The translations under genes were made by a program, and so were the position numbers. Shown piece after piece: positions 53,291 to 64,000 of a stretch of 64,000 nucleotides of DNA. The notes beneath the pieces are model-generated. The model worked only from the letters and a program-made list of their open reading frames with translations. It did no database searches and was not told where the DNA came from. The DNA is from Centroberyx gerrardi (taxonomy: Eukaryota; Chordata; Actinopteri; Beryciformes; Berycidae), in contig NC_136004.1 in the NCBI RefSeq assembly GCF_048128805.1, forward strand, positions 18,846,185 to 18,910,184, given 5' to 3'. Every line of letters begins with the position of its first letter. Positions within the stretch are counted from its first letter, which is position 1.

Positions 53291-54904
53291 ACATGATGCC
53301 CGACATGATGTCGTCATGGTGGCGTCTGTTCCTCTGTGTTGACACAATACATGATAGAAACGTCATACTTACACCACAGGTACACCCTATAGAGTAGATG
53401 ATCTGGTAGCACTTTACTTTACGGTACACAAATTACAGGGTAATTACTGTGTAATTAGCCTACATCGAAATTATCAGGAAGTAACTGGTAATTTCTGGTA
53501 ATAACAAGTATTGTAACAACTATTTGTAATTATAAAGTGTAATTTCTTGGTTAAACGCTGGTCATTTCTGGTTTTAAGTAATTATTAGCGTGATAACAGT
53601 GGCTATAGTAAGTTGTGCAATCATTACTGAATAATTCCTATACTCTGGAAACATTTGCCTAACGGCCTTTCCAATACCTTATGAAAGTACTAAATAACAC
53701 CATGGGAACAACTGCCAATTGGCTTGATATCTCAATATTACATTGATTTTACTCTGTAGTTACTCTATTCCTTGGTTCCACATCAAAAATAATATCATTG
53801 CTCCTAAACATGTTGAGTTAACGGCTGCATCAAGTTCTTGAGTAAATGCAATAAGATATAGCCATTGTGTGCAACTGCAACATGTTATATTGTGTTATAT
53901 TGTAGTCGTCATTTTACTAGTTTGCATGGTGAGCATTTTGAATCTTTATGTGTCTGTTAAAATTGAATGAAACAAAGATGTTGCTGTTGGCCTGGGCTTT
54001 GTATAATCTTCACCAGGATAATTGAAACAGTTTGTTGGGAACACAAACACATTTCCCTTTAGGTGATGTTTCACCATTCTTTGAATGTAGAAAAATAGTG
54101 TAGGATTTGAAACATAAATGTGGTATGAATATATTCAAAACATAAAAAATCAAGACTTGACCTCATTCATTTTAGGACAACAGTAATAATCATAACATCT
54201 TATTACATTTTATTCTATGAGAATTAAAGCATCATGAAGTGCCTCGGAAAGTTACAAATGTTATATATGGGGAACATTTTTATATAATGTTGGGATAGCT
54301 ACAATTAGAGTTGAATGACAAAATATACAATGATAAATCATAAAACATATTACTTAATGATATTTTAAAGAGAAGATAGATAACGCATTTTCACAGATTT
54401 CAACATTCATGGGGGAAAAAATCACTTGTGATCTGTAAAGCACTAGATAGAACACACAAGGCATTTTAAGGAAATATCAACATGCATGAGAATAAATCGT
54501 TTCAAGTCTGTCTTCCATTGCTAGATTTTCAGGGTTTGATATTCAAATCAGCACTTTCAGATAATAGTTTCAGATCTGGGAGGAATGTAGCAATAACACC
54601 AAGAACAGATGCATTTTGAAGGCATTAAAACAGAACTTAGCCACCAGAAGTTGAAACTTCAGCACTAAACCACGATAATGTAATACAACACATACAAATC
54701 AATGAACAGTAAATTAGCGTGGATCAAACACACTAGTTTATATTATAACGGAACCTGTAGCTACTCCATAAACAATAGGCTACAACGGGAAAGATCACCA
54801 GTCAGTTTCCTGGGGGCAAAGGTACATTTTTCTTGACCAAAAAATATAGATGGGGATTATTTGGGTGTAAAAGCTAAAAAAGAGTTTCAACCCAACATCT
54901 AGAT

Positions 54905-55240
54905 CAGTGGTTCTCAACGTGGGGTCCGGGGACCACCAGGGGTCCTTGAGGGTATTTCAGCGGGTCCCCAGCAAATTGACGACTTGTTAAACATCGCCAT
55001 TATTTAATTTTCAATACCTTAACGCAATTAGAGAATGTAGAAGAATGACTATTTTCATAGTTTCACTGTTGTCTCTCTATACAATACAGATAGTCATGGA
55101 ATTCTGGACAAAATCATATCTAACAATAAAAATATTCTCAGATTTGGGTCCGAGATACCAAATTTCATCAAATGGGGGTCCGTGGCTCCAGTGTGTACTA
55201 AATTAGGGGTCCTTGATATGAAAAAGGTTGAGAATCACTG
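54905..55240. mobile_element. hAT-type MITE, copy 2
   Basis: 336 bp with ends CAGTGGTTCTCAAC and GTTGAGAATCACTG, flanked by an exact 8-bp duplication ATCTAGAT (54897-54904 and 55241-55248). It is the inverted relative of 27571-27911. Non-coding. Confidence 0.85.
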
Positions 55241-55555
55241 ATCTAGATTATAGATAAAAGTAGCCTATATCTACAAAGTGTTATCATTCATACAAATTAT
55301 GACTGATCAAGTGATTACAAATCTTTGGAAGGTGCACGTCCATCTGCCATAGCCTACATATAGCGTAGCCTACATTTTCCTAAAATACGTGCAATACTGT
55401 AGGCTACTGTAGTCCTCTGGTCCTACATTTTTCCACAGCCTCACTCATTCTTCCCCGGCCTCTGCCGTCTCCCTTTCCGTGACAGGAGCCCACTCTGAGA
55501 AGGAAAGAAGCAGATAAACATTATTCTACTTATTGCATGTTGACTGAAGCACGTG

Positions 55556-56476
55556 TCATCTTTGCTGCATGAGTGTATTTGGCCCATACCTCTTCTTCCT
55601 GCGCCTTGGACACACTCTGCCCCACACCGTCCTCACCATGGCTTCTCTCAGAGCCGGACTCCCCCACATATACACGGCCGGTGTGCACACGGCGTTCAAA
55701 CGAGCCATGGTGGCGAAAAGGTTTGTCGCCTCGTTTCTAAAAGTCAACCCTCTTCCTATCACCAGTCTGAGTATAATGTTGACAAACGAGGGGCACCACA
55801 ACACCAAGAAGCTTATCACAACAAAAATGATGATTCTTAACGATTCCTTCTTGCTTTCTCTCTCGGCGCTGGGAGGCTCGCGCTCGAGCTGGAACTTGGC
55901 AACAAAGTACAATTTAATAGTCATGACCACTTTGGTGAGCACAATGATTTGTAAACTAACAATGCTGAATGCGTACAGTTGTATTGCTTTAGGAAGTGGT
56001 AAGAAATGTGAAATGAGCAACTGAACATAGACATGAAGCCAACAGTAAACATTTACAGATATAACTACCCGCCTGCTTAGGAAGCGGGAGTAAATAAACG
56101 GGTAACAAACGGCAAAATATCGGTCAAATTGTGCGAATAAAAAAGTCATGATATTGACCCCGAGAAATGAAGGTAAAACATTATAAGTTCCATTTCTCGA
56201 CGGATATCCCTCCTGAACATCAAATAAACCAAGATAATACACTGACAATCCAACTAGTGTATCACAAATGCTGGTGTTCAGCATAAATATAAACCTATTT
56301 TGAAGGCGAAGAGCTTTTGTGGCCAAGATGCCAATGACTACCGTGCCGGCTATGAGCACCGCAGTTGTGGCGAATAGAAACTGGAAAATAAAGATGAGAT
56401 AATCCGCGGGACTGTCGAAGTCAACTGAGAGAGCCACACCTCCAGTCAGAGTACCGCTGATGTTGAAGTGGAGCAT
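55556..56476 (-). CDS. Orphan class A GPCR, tandem copy 4
   Basis: Intronless, 306 aa, starting MLHFNISGTLTGGVALSVDF with an N-glycosylation site (NIS). Same motifs as copy 2: CDTLVG in TM2, FDRYFAVCYPF, LWCPS, TPAVYMW. The C-terminus is longer and basic (RRRKKRYGPNTLMQQR). Compared with copy 2 without any gap, my hand count gives 0 differences in 384 bp at the 3' side, 3 in 263 bp at the 5' side and about 44 in the 205 bp between, where TM4, ECL2 and the start of TM5 are encoded (VYCWLHVYVQLLISHFLPLP here). Confidence 0.82.
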   Translation of the reverse strand: MLHFNISGTLTGGVALSVDFDSPADYLIFIFQFLFATTAVLIAGTVVIGILATKALRLQNRFIFMLNTSICDTLVGLSVYYLGLFDVQEGYPSRNGTYNVLPSFLGVNIMTFLFAQFDRYFAVCYPFIYSRFLSRRVVISVNVYCWLHVYVQLLISHFLPLPKAIQLYAFSIVSLQIIVLTKVVMTIKLYFVAKFQLEREPPSAERESKKESLRIIIFVVISFLVLWCPSFVNIILRLVIGRGLTFRNEATNLFATMARLNAVCTPAVYMWGSPALREAMVRTVWGRVCPRRRKKRYGPNTLMQQR

Positions 56477-56508
56477 TGTTTTGGCGCAAAGTGTTAGTGC
56501 AGCATGGA

Positions 56509-56515
56509 ATTTATA
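56509..56515 (-). promoter_or_regulatory. TATA box of receptor copy 4
   Basis: TATAAAT on the minus strand ends 33 bases before the ATG at 56476, implying a leader of only about 10 nt. Confidence 0.5.
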
Positions 56516-58596
56516 TTAGACAGCTGAGGTGTGATGATGAAGAAGCCACTACCCATGACATCTTAGCCAATGATCAGGCCGCCAATTTGTTCAGTTACTC
56601 TAATGATGATTTTTGTATCACAAAAACGATCTTTTCTATAAAGCTATATGGCATTTGACGTTGTATTTAGCTAATTTGTGGATAAAAGACAAAGTATGGA
56701 ATGTTGCAGTAAAATGCAACAACATTGCTAGTAGCCAACATAGGCTACAGTATCAGCGAAAAGACATCGATTCTTTCACTCTACGAATTTGAGAAGAGCC
56801 AAAATTGACAATGTAGGAAAGTTAAAATATTTCACAACAGTTAATTGACTGTTGATTACAACAGTCTGAGAACAATTTTGATACCTGAAAGTAGGCTAAA
56901 TAATGAAAATCTTAGTGTTTTTCTTCTCATTTTTTATTTTCAAAATAATTTTCTTTTCTTTCTTTTTTTCGAAAATAATTACACATTGTGACACATAAAA
57001 GCAAGGGTCAGTTATAACTTGATAATAATTTTGAATGTTTTAGTCAAGCTTATGTGCTCAGGGAAGAGATCTTTGTCAGGAATGCCTGCTTGGGGCATGT
57101 TGTCACATTGATTTCGGGGCATATTGTCATAACTCTCTGGTTGTTTGTTTTTGTTAGAAATAGCTTTAGATTCATTCTTTTCTGAACAAATATTATTTTT
57201 GTACTTTTGGTACCCACAAACCTTTGGCTTGTGTAGCAAGTGGCCTCTCTGCTAAATGTGTATATATTACGTGTACCTTAATACTGTATATCATAGTTAG
57301 GATCAGAATTTGTGTTTGTCTGTGCATCCCAGCCCAGGATGGTGAGGGAGTGATTACTTTACCTGGTGTGTGGTGGGTGACATGAAGTATGTTGTTTTCA
57401 ATACAAGAGTATGTTTTTCATGTTATTGTAGTATACTGTATATACTTAAGAGGAAATGGAATTGAGTGCAGAATCGCAGCACACTTGCCTATGTGACAAC
57501 ATGCCCTGTCATGTGTGACAGCAGTTCCAGATGTGGGGTGAGTTGTCACATGTTGCCAAGTGGTATTTCATCAGAAATAACTTTTGTTTCTAGTAAATTA
57601 TTCAAAATGTAAAAATGGCATTTTTTAGAAAAGACCTTAGACTATAAAAATGTAGGCTATATTGTAGCCTATCTCAGTAGTAAGGCACTGATGGGAAATA
57701 CACCAATGACATGCCCTGGTCCCCCCTAATATTGAAAAATTATAGACACCACAAGGCCAAGAAGTGACACCCAGGGGTGCAGCTAGTCAGTTTTACGTCC
57801 CATACTTGAGGTTTTTAGTTTCTTCTCCATTTAAAGTGTCTTTAATTATGCAATATTTAGTACATGAACAGTATTAGATGAAGTGTTTCTGTGTATCCAT
57901 TTTGAATGTGTTTCCTGATGTTTATTGTTGAATATTTTAAAAGCACAACTAGTTGCAGCTATTAGGCTGCCTAAAATGTTGCTGAAGTTCTTATGATGAC
58001 TCATAAATTTAAAAATAATCCATACAATCCATTTTATTTTCATTCCAGCTATAATTTTGTCAGGGTGATATATATATATTTTTTTTTTGTGTGGAGGTCT
58101 CTGAATTAAACTGAAATATTTTCAGTTGATGGACACAGGATTTTGGAATTAAACTAAAATATTGGTAGGCCTATTGCTTCAAATATTGATATCAGCATAT
58201 ATCGGCAATATCATTTATTCAATGGTTAAATTCCATATTTTCAGCAGTGATATACTTTGGCTCATATTGAATAGTTTCGTGAGTTAAATATCAAGCAAAC
58301 ATTGTGAAATTTTACTTCCCATCAAAAACAGCCAGGAATTAATTGATATAGGGGGGGAAATAGCCAGTAAGGTTTGTCAAGAGATTTAATTTCTTAATAG
58401 ACAGATTTCACAAAAGGCAGCAGGACTAACATTGAGCACGGCATCCTGCAGTGCTACAGCACGGCATGCCGAGCTCAAACTGGAATATAAGACAAGAGCC
58501 CAAGTTCACGATTTCAATTGGCACCTTTGAAGAAGATGAGTTCTGTAGAAGATGATATTCTGTGCTCAAAACATATAAAAGTATATATCAAGGCAA

Positions 58597-59055
58597 TTGT
58601 TAACATGGGTTTATTTCAATGTAGCCTGTGACTGCTCTTATTCAGGCAAAGGCGTTTATGACATCGACATCCTTTGTTACAAAGTGCTGTGTAATTTGTT
58701 GCGCAGTAGGCTCAACTGCTTCCACTATGACTCCTCTAATCATGTAGTAGCCGGTTTCTTTGGACAGCTGTTTTGTCTTGTATTTGAATTACTCTCGTCG
58801 AGTTTATCATCCGATTTAGCAATTGTTCTCTACGAGTATCAAGTGACTTTAGGTGTTTTAGCCTTAAACTATTGCTTAACTACCTCCTTATATCAAAATA
58901 TATGGCACAAACATTCTGAACTCTCCTCGCTCCATCCCAACCACAGAGGCACTGCACATCAAACCTTTCATGCACCTTTGACATCAACAAACCTGAATTC
59001 CCACACAGAAGATGCTTCCAGGTGCAGTTTTTCAATCAGTTTTGACACATTCTGA
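58597..59055 (+). other. Unidentified 152-codon open frame
   Basis: A single open frame rich in Ser, Leu and Cys (starts MLTWVYFNVACDCSYSG), with no known domain, signal peptide or neighbouring exon recognised. In AT-rich DNA this length can arise by chance. Listed only because it is the longest unexplained frame in the gene-free part. Confidence 0.12.
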
Positions 59056-59275
59056 AATTAAAATGCCGTGATTGAGAAACGTGTGCGTTAAATTCAAGAG
59101 TAATTGAACCAAAGGCCTTTTTGAAATGGCAGTCCTGGCATCAGCAGTGATCACGAAGATGCATTTTGTCCATTCTCTCCATGATGCCTTGCTGATCATG
59201 CTGGTTGCTTCGTTATTCTTGCTATATTAAAGATTCCGTCTTTGTTGATCACTCCATCGAAATTAAAGCCGATCC

Positions 59276-59285
59276 TGAGAGAGAG

Positions 59286-59325
<40 letters not shown>
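59276..59325. repeat. GA microsatellite
   Basis: GA run with one interruption, between receptor copies 4 and 5. Confidence 0.9.
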
Positions 59326-59328
<3 letters not shown>

Positions 59329-59764
59329 ATGAACTTATAGGCTACATTAATTAGCGTGCATTTAATATTCAGATTGTTCATTTAAAGAAACGCTGCTGCT
59401 GTAATCAGAAGCTGCAACAATGTGTTTTTTCAATCGGTTTGACACATTCAGTTCACTTTATTCATTATTGTGCAATTTTTAAATGGAAGTTTTTGATTAG
59501 AGTCGAAATTGCTCTTGCACGTTTAAAAAAAAGAATGGAAATTGCCTGTGTAGATGCGGCTATATCAGTTATTTTAGTATTACACCAGGCTTTTGATTTG
59601 ACATTCATAAAGGCCAATAGGGTTATGTATTTAGGCTATCCAACACAATGATGACCATTAGGCCGCAACAGCAAATACGCGTTTTGATCTTTCGTCTGTG
59701 CGTTGCCTCGTGAGAGTGAAATGAAGTGAAATGCTAGGAAGATAAAATGGGCATTAAAATGCGC

Positions 59765-60081
59765 CAACCACAGGTGATTTCACCGATTAGAAAGCCTTCA
59801 GCCAGAGAGGAGGAACTAACCAGTGAAATCACCTGGTGTAGCCTAATCTTCGGTTGGAAAGAAAACGTGCTGACCGTCGGTCATACTACAGGGATGGGCA
59901 ATCATGTGCCGTGGGGGGCCGAGAGTCTGCAGGTTACATTCAAACAGAAGGCTACATCAGGTGATAGTCCCTCCTCTCTGGGTGAAGGTGTGTTAATTAG
60001 GAAAAATCACCTGGTGTAATCTTTGTTTAGAATGAAAACCTACATACTCGGCCCTACATGGCACGTAATGGTCCACCCCTG
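59765..60081. mobile_element. hAT-like foldback MITE with a partial relative beside it
   Basis: 59889-60081 (193 bp) has long imperfect inverted ends: CAGGGATGGGCAATCATG at the left and, reverse-complemented, CAGGGGTGGACCATTACG at the right; flanking octamers TCATACTA and ACCTACTG agree at 5 of 8. The stretch 59765-59880 repeats its AAATCACCTGGTGTA and GGTTGGAAAGAAAAC words, so one copy seems to have landed in or beside another. Confidence 0.5.
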
Positions 60082-60297
60082 ACCTACTGTTCAATAGGCG
60101 AAAAAGTAACATATAGGCCTGTAATTACAGATTTAAAAAAATCAAATATTGGTTGAACATTTGTCTTTTTGGTTAGAATGATGTGTTGTTATATAAAAGC
60201 AATAAGCCACGAGAGGCCGCCTATTAACAGCTGAGAGGCATGACACTTAAATACAACGTTTAATCACACGTAGGCTGGCTGATCCCTGTGTTGCGTC

Positions 60298-61164
60298 TTA
60301 CCTCGCCATCCGTCTGGGACAGACTCTCCGCCACACTGTTCTCCACACGGCGCCCCGCAGCGCCGGGCTGCCCCAGATGTAGAGCCCCGGGGTGACCAGC
60401 GCGTTCAAACGTGCCATGGTGGCGAACAAGTTAGTGGCTTCATTCCTAAACTTCAGACCTTTCCTAGTCAACTGTCTGACAATGATGTTGACAAAAGATG
60501 GACACCATAATGCCAAGAAGCAAATAACCACAAACACAATAATGCGTAGCGACTCCTTCTTGTTGTCTCTCTCAGTACTGGGCACCTCCCGCCCCAGCTG
60601 ATTTCTGGCTATGATGTATAATTTAATGGTCATCAAAACTTTGGTGAGAACTATAATCTGCAGAGTCATTACACCAAACGCGTTTATTTGAGCCGCTTTT
60701 GAGATAGGCACTATGTTTTGTACCGTTAGAATAGAATAGGTGTAAATCCAGCAAAACGCACAGATACCAATGACAACAGATCTGGTGATGAAGCGGTTGT
60801 AGAAGAATGGATGGCACACGGCGAAGTAGCGGTCAAACTGAGCAAACAGGAAGGTTAAAACATTGACCCCTAGAAATGAGGGTAAAATATAGTACGTCCC
60901 GTTCCTCGAAGGATAGCCCTCTTGAACGTCGAAGAGGCCGAGATAGTAGACCGAGAACCCGGTCAGCGTGTCACTGATGCTCGTATTCAACATGAATATA
61001 AAGCGGTTCTGGACTCGCAGAGACCGGGTACTGCATATACCGACGACCACCGAGCTCGCGACGAGCACGGCGCTTGTGGCGAACAGAATATGGAAGATGA
61101 AGATGAGGAAGTCCTCGGGACTGTCGAAGTCCACCGACAGAGGAACTGTGGCGTTGGAGAGCAT
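60298..61164 (-). CDS. Orphan class A GPCR, tandem copy 5
   Basis: Intronless, 288 aa from the ATG at 61164 (MLSNATVPLSVDFDSPEDF), which aligns with the starts of the other copies. An upstream in-frame ATG at 61191 lies only 7 bases below the TATA box and should not be in the mRNA. Asn4 (NAT) is a glycosylation site. Motifs: NTSISDTLTG in TM2, FAQFDRYFAVCHPFF, a Trp in TM4, ERDNKKESLR before TM6, FLALWCPS in TM6 and TPGLYIW in TM7. As in the others there is no Cys before TM3 or in ECL2. The C-terminal tail is short and basic (RRVCPRRMAR). Its third positions are GC-richer than in copies 2 and 4, so it has not shared recent conversion with them. Confidence 0.82.
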   Translation of the reverse strand: MLSNATVPLSVDFDSPEDFLIFIFHILFATSAVLVASSVVVGICSTRSLRVQNRFIFMLNTSISDTLTGFSVYYLGLFDVQEGYPSRNGTYYILPSFLGVNVLTFLFAQFDRYFAVCHPFFYNRFITRSVVIGICAFCWIYTYSILTVQNIVPISKAAQINAFGVMTLQIIVLTKVLMTIKLYIIARNQLGREVPSTERDNKKESLRIIVFVVICFLALWCPSFVNIIVRQLTRKGLKFRNEATNLFATMARLNALVTPGLYIWGSPALRGAVWRTVWRRVCPRRMAR

Positions 61165-61197
61165 CGTTATGCTCCACCAGTCAAGGCGCATTGATTG

Positions 61198-61205
61198 TAT
61201 TTATA
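61198..61205 (-). promoter_or_regulatory. TATA box of receptor copy 5
   Basis: TATAAATA on the minus strand ends 34 bases before the ATG at 61164. Confidence 0.5.
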
Positions 61206-61209
61206 GATG

Positions 61210-64000
61210 AATGGGGCTACTTGTCAAAGCTCAAGCAAACCGTTAATGAATCTCCAGGGAGCACAGGCTTCAAATGAGTGACATGTTTACAATTAGAGAT
61301 GAGGCATGTAAGACATAGGGAGAGGAAAAATTAGGCCTAAGCACCATAAGTCCCATGGGGTTTTGTAATGGTGAAAAACAAGCTGATCACCAATCACTAG
61401 CCATACTTGTGCATCCTGGTCTCCATAACACTTTGCTTGATTCCCTGATGTTGGTGGCTGCGTTTCCATTGATCTCATTTCACCCTGGATCCTTAAGCCC
61501 AGTGGTTCAGTTGGACCCATAGTTTAATTTCACTTTCACCCTGGAAGAAGATGCAGTGAAAGAATGGACAAGAGTGACTATTTATTCATAGCGTTCACTG
61601 TCCCCACTGTTAGCTCCCCACCTACAGAATAGGAATGCAGTTATATTCTAAATCACACCCAATAGCAAAAATCTGTTCAGATGGCTTACCTTACAAATTT
61701 TTATCAAACAGGGCTCTGTGGTCTATTTATCTGTGGGTCCTTGATGTGAACCCCTGCATGCTTTATTCCGTCTGGCATGTGTGCCAGTATACTGTAGCCT
61801 ACCAAGAAAGAAATTTGAGTTTTCCTTGACTCTCTCAGTTCCTTGGGCCTGCCCTTCCTCTCTTTCGAATGATGGCACGCCACCAGCTGCTATGACTGAT
61901 TTTCACTGACATTTCCCCCACTGGAAATGTGCCTAAGATAATTTTGCACTGCTGCTTTTATCTCACTCATACTGCCAAAAACTACACCATAAGATGGATA
62001 ATCACATGTGATTCATACAATCAAATACCCTAGTGGCCTTGCACATATGGCCTATAAATATGTGGCAATTGAAAAAAAAAAAAAAAAAACAACAACTAAA
62101 AACTCTGCACATTTCCTCCAGGCAAAGAATATTTCCTCTCTGGCCTAAAGTTACAAAGAGGGTTGAAGGTCTTTGTCTCTCCACAAAGAGGAAATCTTCT
62201 AGACTCTAGCCTTATGGCCTGAATGAAGAGAGCATGCTTATTTCTCTCAATCATTACTCTCTGTGTCCCCCACTGATGACTTCACAACCGTGCCCCATTT
62301 TAGATCCATTTTTATCAGTTATAGTTATATTTTGTCATTTCTATCGCCTATTAATCCCTTAAAGCCTAAAACCTCTGCTTACAAAATCAGTATTTTGTAT
62401 GTAATCATCACCATAAGGCTGGGTCGAGAGAGACAACGGTATAGTTTTAAGTCAGACTTCATTCTTACTTTTAAATTTGAGGCTCATTACTTCACAGCTT
62501 GACTTCAAAGTTTCATATATGCATGTACTTTTTAAAACAGTATTACGTATTCTTTAATGTATTTATAAAGCACTTTTAAAAGAAGAAAGAAATTAGAAAT
62601 TAAATACTTAAGAAGAAATGAATTACTTAAGCTCCGCGTAATCAAAGTCTGTATAGCCCATGAATTAATTATTTTTAACCTTTCAAACTGAAGCAAGCAC
62701 ACACATTTTGAAATAGAATCTTTTCTATTTCAGCTATAGAGCTAAATAGGAACAGGATGGATGCAGTGATCGATCAAATAATAAGAACCACATAAGACAA
62801 GTGTAGTTTAATAGCCTATATGAATGGAGTTTTTTCTGGGTATGGTGTTTCTCGCTGGAATAGTTAAATATCTTTGTGTAGCTACTCTTAATTAAAAGAA
62901 AACCACAGTGGCACTGAGTTTGTGCTTTACAGCTATCGTTATGCAAGGTCATTCATTCTACTGGCGTGGCTCAAGACAACCCAGCCCAGCGCTAATAAAG
63001 TTACTTCTCTTTTCTATTTTCGTTAAAATAACTATCTTTTGTGTCATTATTTATTATTCCCAAAACACGAATTCCTAACGAAATATAATTCTACGAGGCT
63101 GTGAATCTCCCATAGGCCTACCTGCTCTTGCCTGTCAGAACTAGACACTATCTGTCTGGTTTCATGTTTTTTCCAGTCTTATTGTGAACATTCATGAACA
63201 TTTGATCATGTAGACACAGCAGCTTATTACGAATTTGCAGTAACGCACAGTTCAGGTTTCACTAACATGGGTAGCTTTTCATAGCTCCAACTTAAAATAA
63301 ATAAAAAATAGCCTACACAGATAGCCTAATAATAAAACAATAGGCTACATGCCATAGCAGACATTTTATCCAGGTAACCTTTTGCATATAGCCTAATCTA
63401 GTGGGTTTTTGCATACAAATGAGCTGCAATAAAAAGTAGTCGAAATGAAATGGATTAAAATCAGTTTTTAGTCTTGTGTTCCTTTACAGCCTACAGCCAG
63501 TATCTGATAGCCCATAACTGCCTCTTTTATGACAGTCTTTCGATCACGTTTGCGGACCCGTTTGTTTTCGCTGCTGAGCTATTTATTTGACCACTTGCAC
63601 AAATGTAGATCTAGTAGCCCACCTGCCGTCTGCCCCCGTCCTTCCTCGCGTTACTGTTATTTGAAACATTGAAATCTAACGACTTGCAATAGGCTATGCG
63701 CTGAACAACAACTTATTGGGGTCACAGGTGAGTAAATTGCACACATTATAGTAAAGCTCAATAAGAGCTGTGTTTTTAAGGTGAACTTAAATATTGAAGA
63801 AAACAATTTGTATCCCATATTGGATAAACTGTGTGACAACCAGCCCCGGTCTTCCTTGTTTAGCACTACACAGCTCCATATACTCGGCTTCTACTAAAAT
63901 GTTTTGTCAGTTTTGACAGTTTTCATGCGATTTCTCTTGCATGATCGCTCTCTCAGTTTTAGCTGATTTCTGTAGAGGATCGCACTGCAGTTTGACAGTT
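61210..64000. other. Gene-free right end
   Basis: No gene, RNA gene or complete repeat recognised. Short AT-rich frames and poly-A/T runs (for example 62071-62089) only. Whether the receptor array continues beyond the window is unknown. Confidence 0.45.

Larger units (their letters stand above)
52480..54896. other. Gene-free stretch between copies 3 and 4
   Basis: It contains a CT microsatellite (52587-52618), a CTAGT-rich stretch (53020-53290) and, from about 53405, a common fish repeat motif (GGTAGCACTTTACTTTACGG followed by GGTAATTACT-type words to about 53560). No gene seen. Confidence 0.5.
56520..60297. other. Intergenic region between copies 4 and 5
   Basis: No recognised gene. It contains an unassigned 152-codon frame (58597-59055), a GA microsatellite (59276-59325) and hAT-like repeats (59765-60081). 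Further right it carries the short 3' flank of copy 5. Confidence 0.5.

Noticed and set aside
57012-57239. Minus-strand frame with CDNMPQAGIPDKDLFPE, and ACAACATGCCC words nearby
   Set aside because: It looks like a fragment of some repeat but no family, ends or second copy could be identified in the window.
61165-61191. Longer N-terminus for receptor copy 5 from the ATG at 61191
   Set aside because: It lies 7 bases from the TATA box, so it should be upstream of the transcription start; the other copies start at the aligned inner Met.

Overview
This is a teleost fish nuclear genome window. It has AT-rich intergenic DNA, many CA/GA/GT microsatellites, fish-type DNA transposon relics and L2-type LINE fragments, and vertebrate genes with small exons and GT-AG introns. 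No rRNA, tRNA, prophage or CRISPR array is visible.

Left part (1-26 kb): a conserved vertebrate block. On the minus strand lie the first nine coding exons of arhgef28/rgnef (RhoGEF, running off the left edge; start codon at 13329) and the complete utp15 gene (11 coding exons, small-subunit processome WD40 protein). On the plus strand, head to head with utp15, lies the complete btf3 gene (NAC beta subunit, 162 aa). From memory, the same three genes are neighbours on human 5q13. Two utp15 introns each carry a well-formed box C/D snoRNA on the host strand. Their D' guide can pair with 5.8S rRNA so as to direct methylation of U14, so a ribosome-assembly gene appears to host ribosome-modifying RNAs. 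A third intron carries a decayed relative.

Middle (28.8-37.8 kb, plus strand): a complete il12b (IL-12/IL-23 p40 cytokine subunit, 8 coding exons, 343 aa, with a Cys/Lys-rich C-terminal tail on its own exon) and a complete pradc1 (secreted protease-associated-domain protein, 5 exons, 191 aa).

Right part (38-64 kb): gene-poor DNA with a tandem array, all on the minus strand, of intronless class A GPCR genes of one unusual family: four intact (41981-42865, 46159-47046, 55556-56476, 60298-61164) and one cut short beside an L2 insertion (51998-52390). The family keeps DRY but has a very short second extracellular loop, lacks the usual TM3/ECL2 cysteine pair and reads TPxxY instead of NPxxY. Copies 2 and 4 are almost identical over both halves but strongly diverged in a 205-bp centre (TM4, loop, early TM5), as expected of gene conversion combined with diversification. 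Each copy has a TATA-like box a few tens of bases upstream of its ATG.

Other points: a dispersed repeat in an arhgef28 intron carries a textbook estrogen response element followed by DR1-type half-sites; a foldback element lies in the last il12b intron; two hAT MITEs keep exact 8-bp target duplications; a THAP-domain remnant lies at about 49 kb; and an unidentified coding-like segment lies in a utp15 intron. All exon limits, alignments and counts were made by eye from the sequence.
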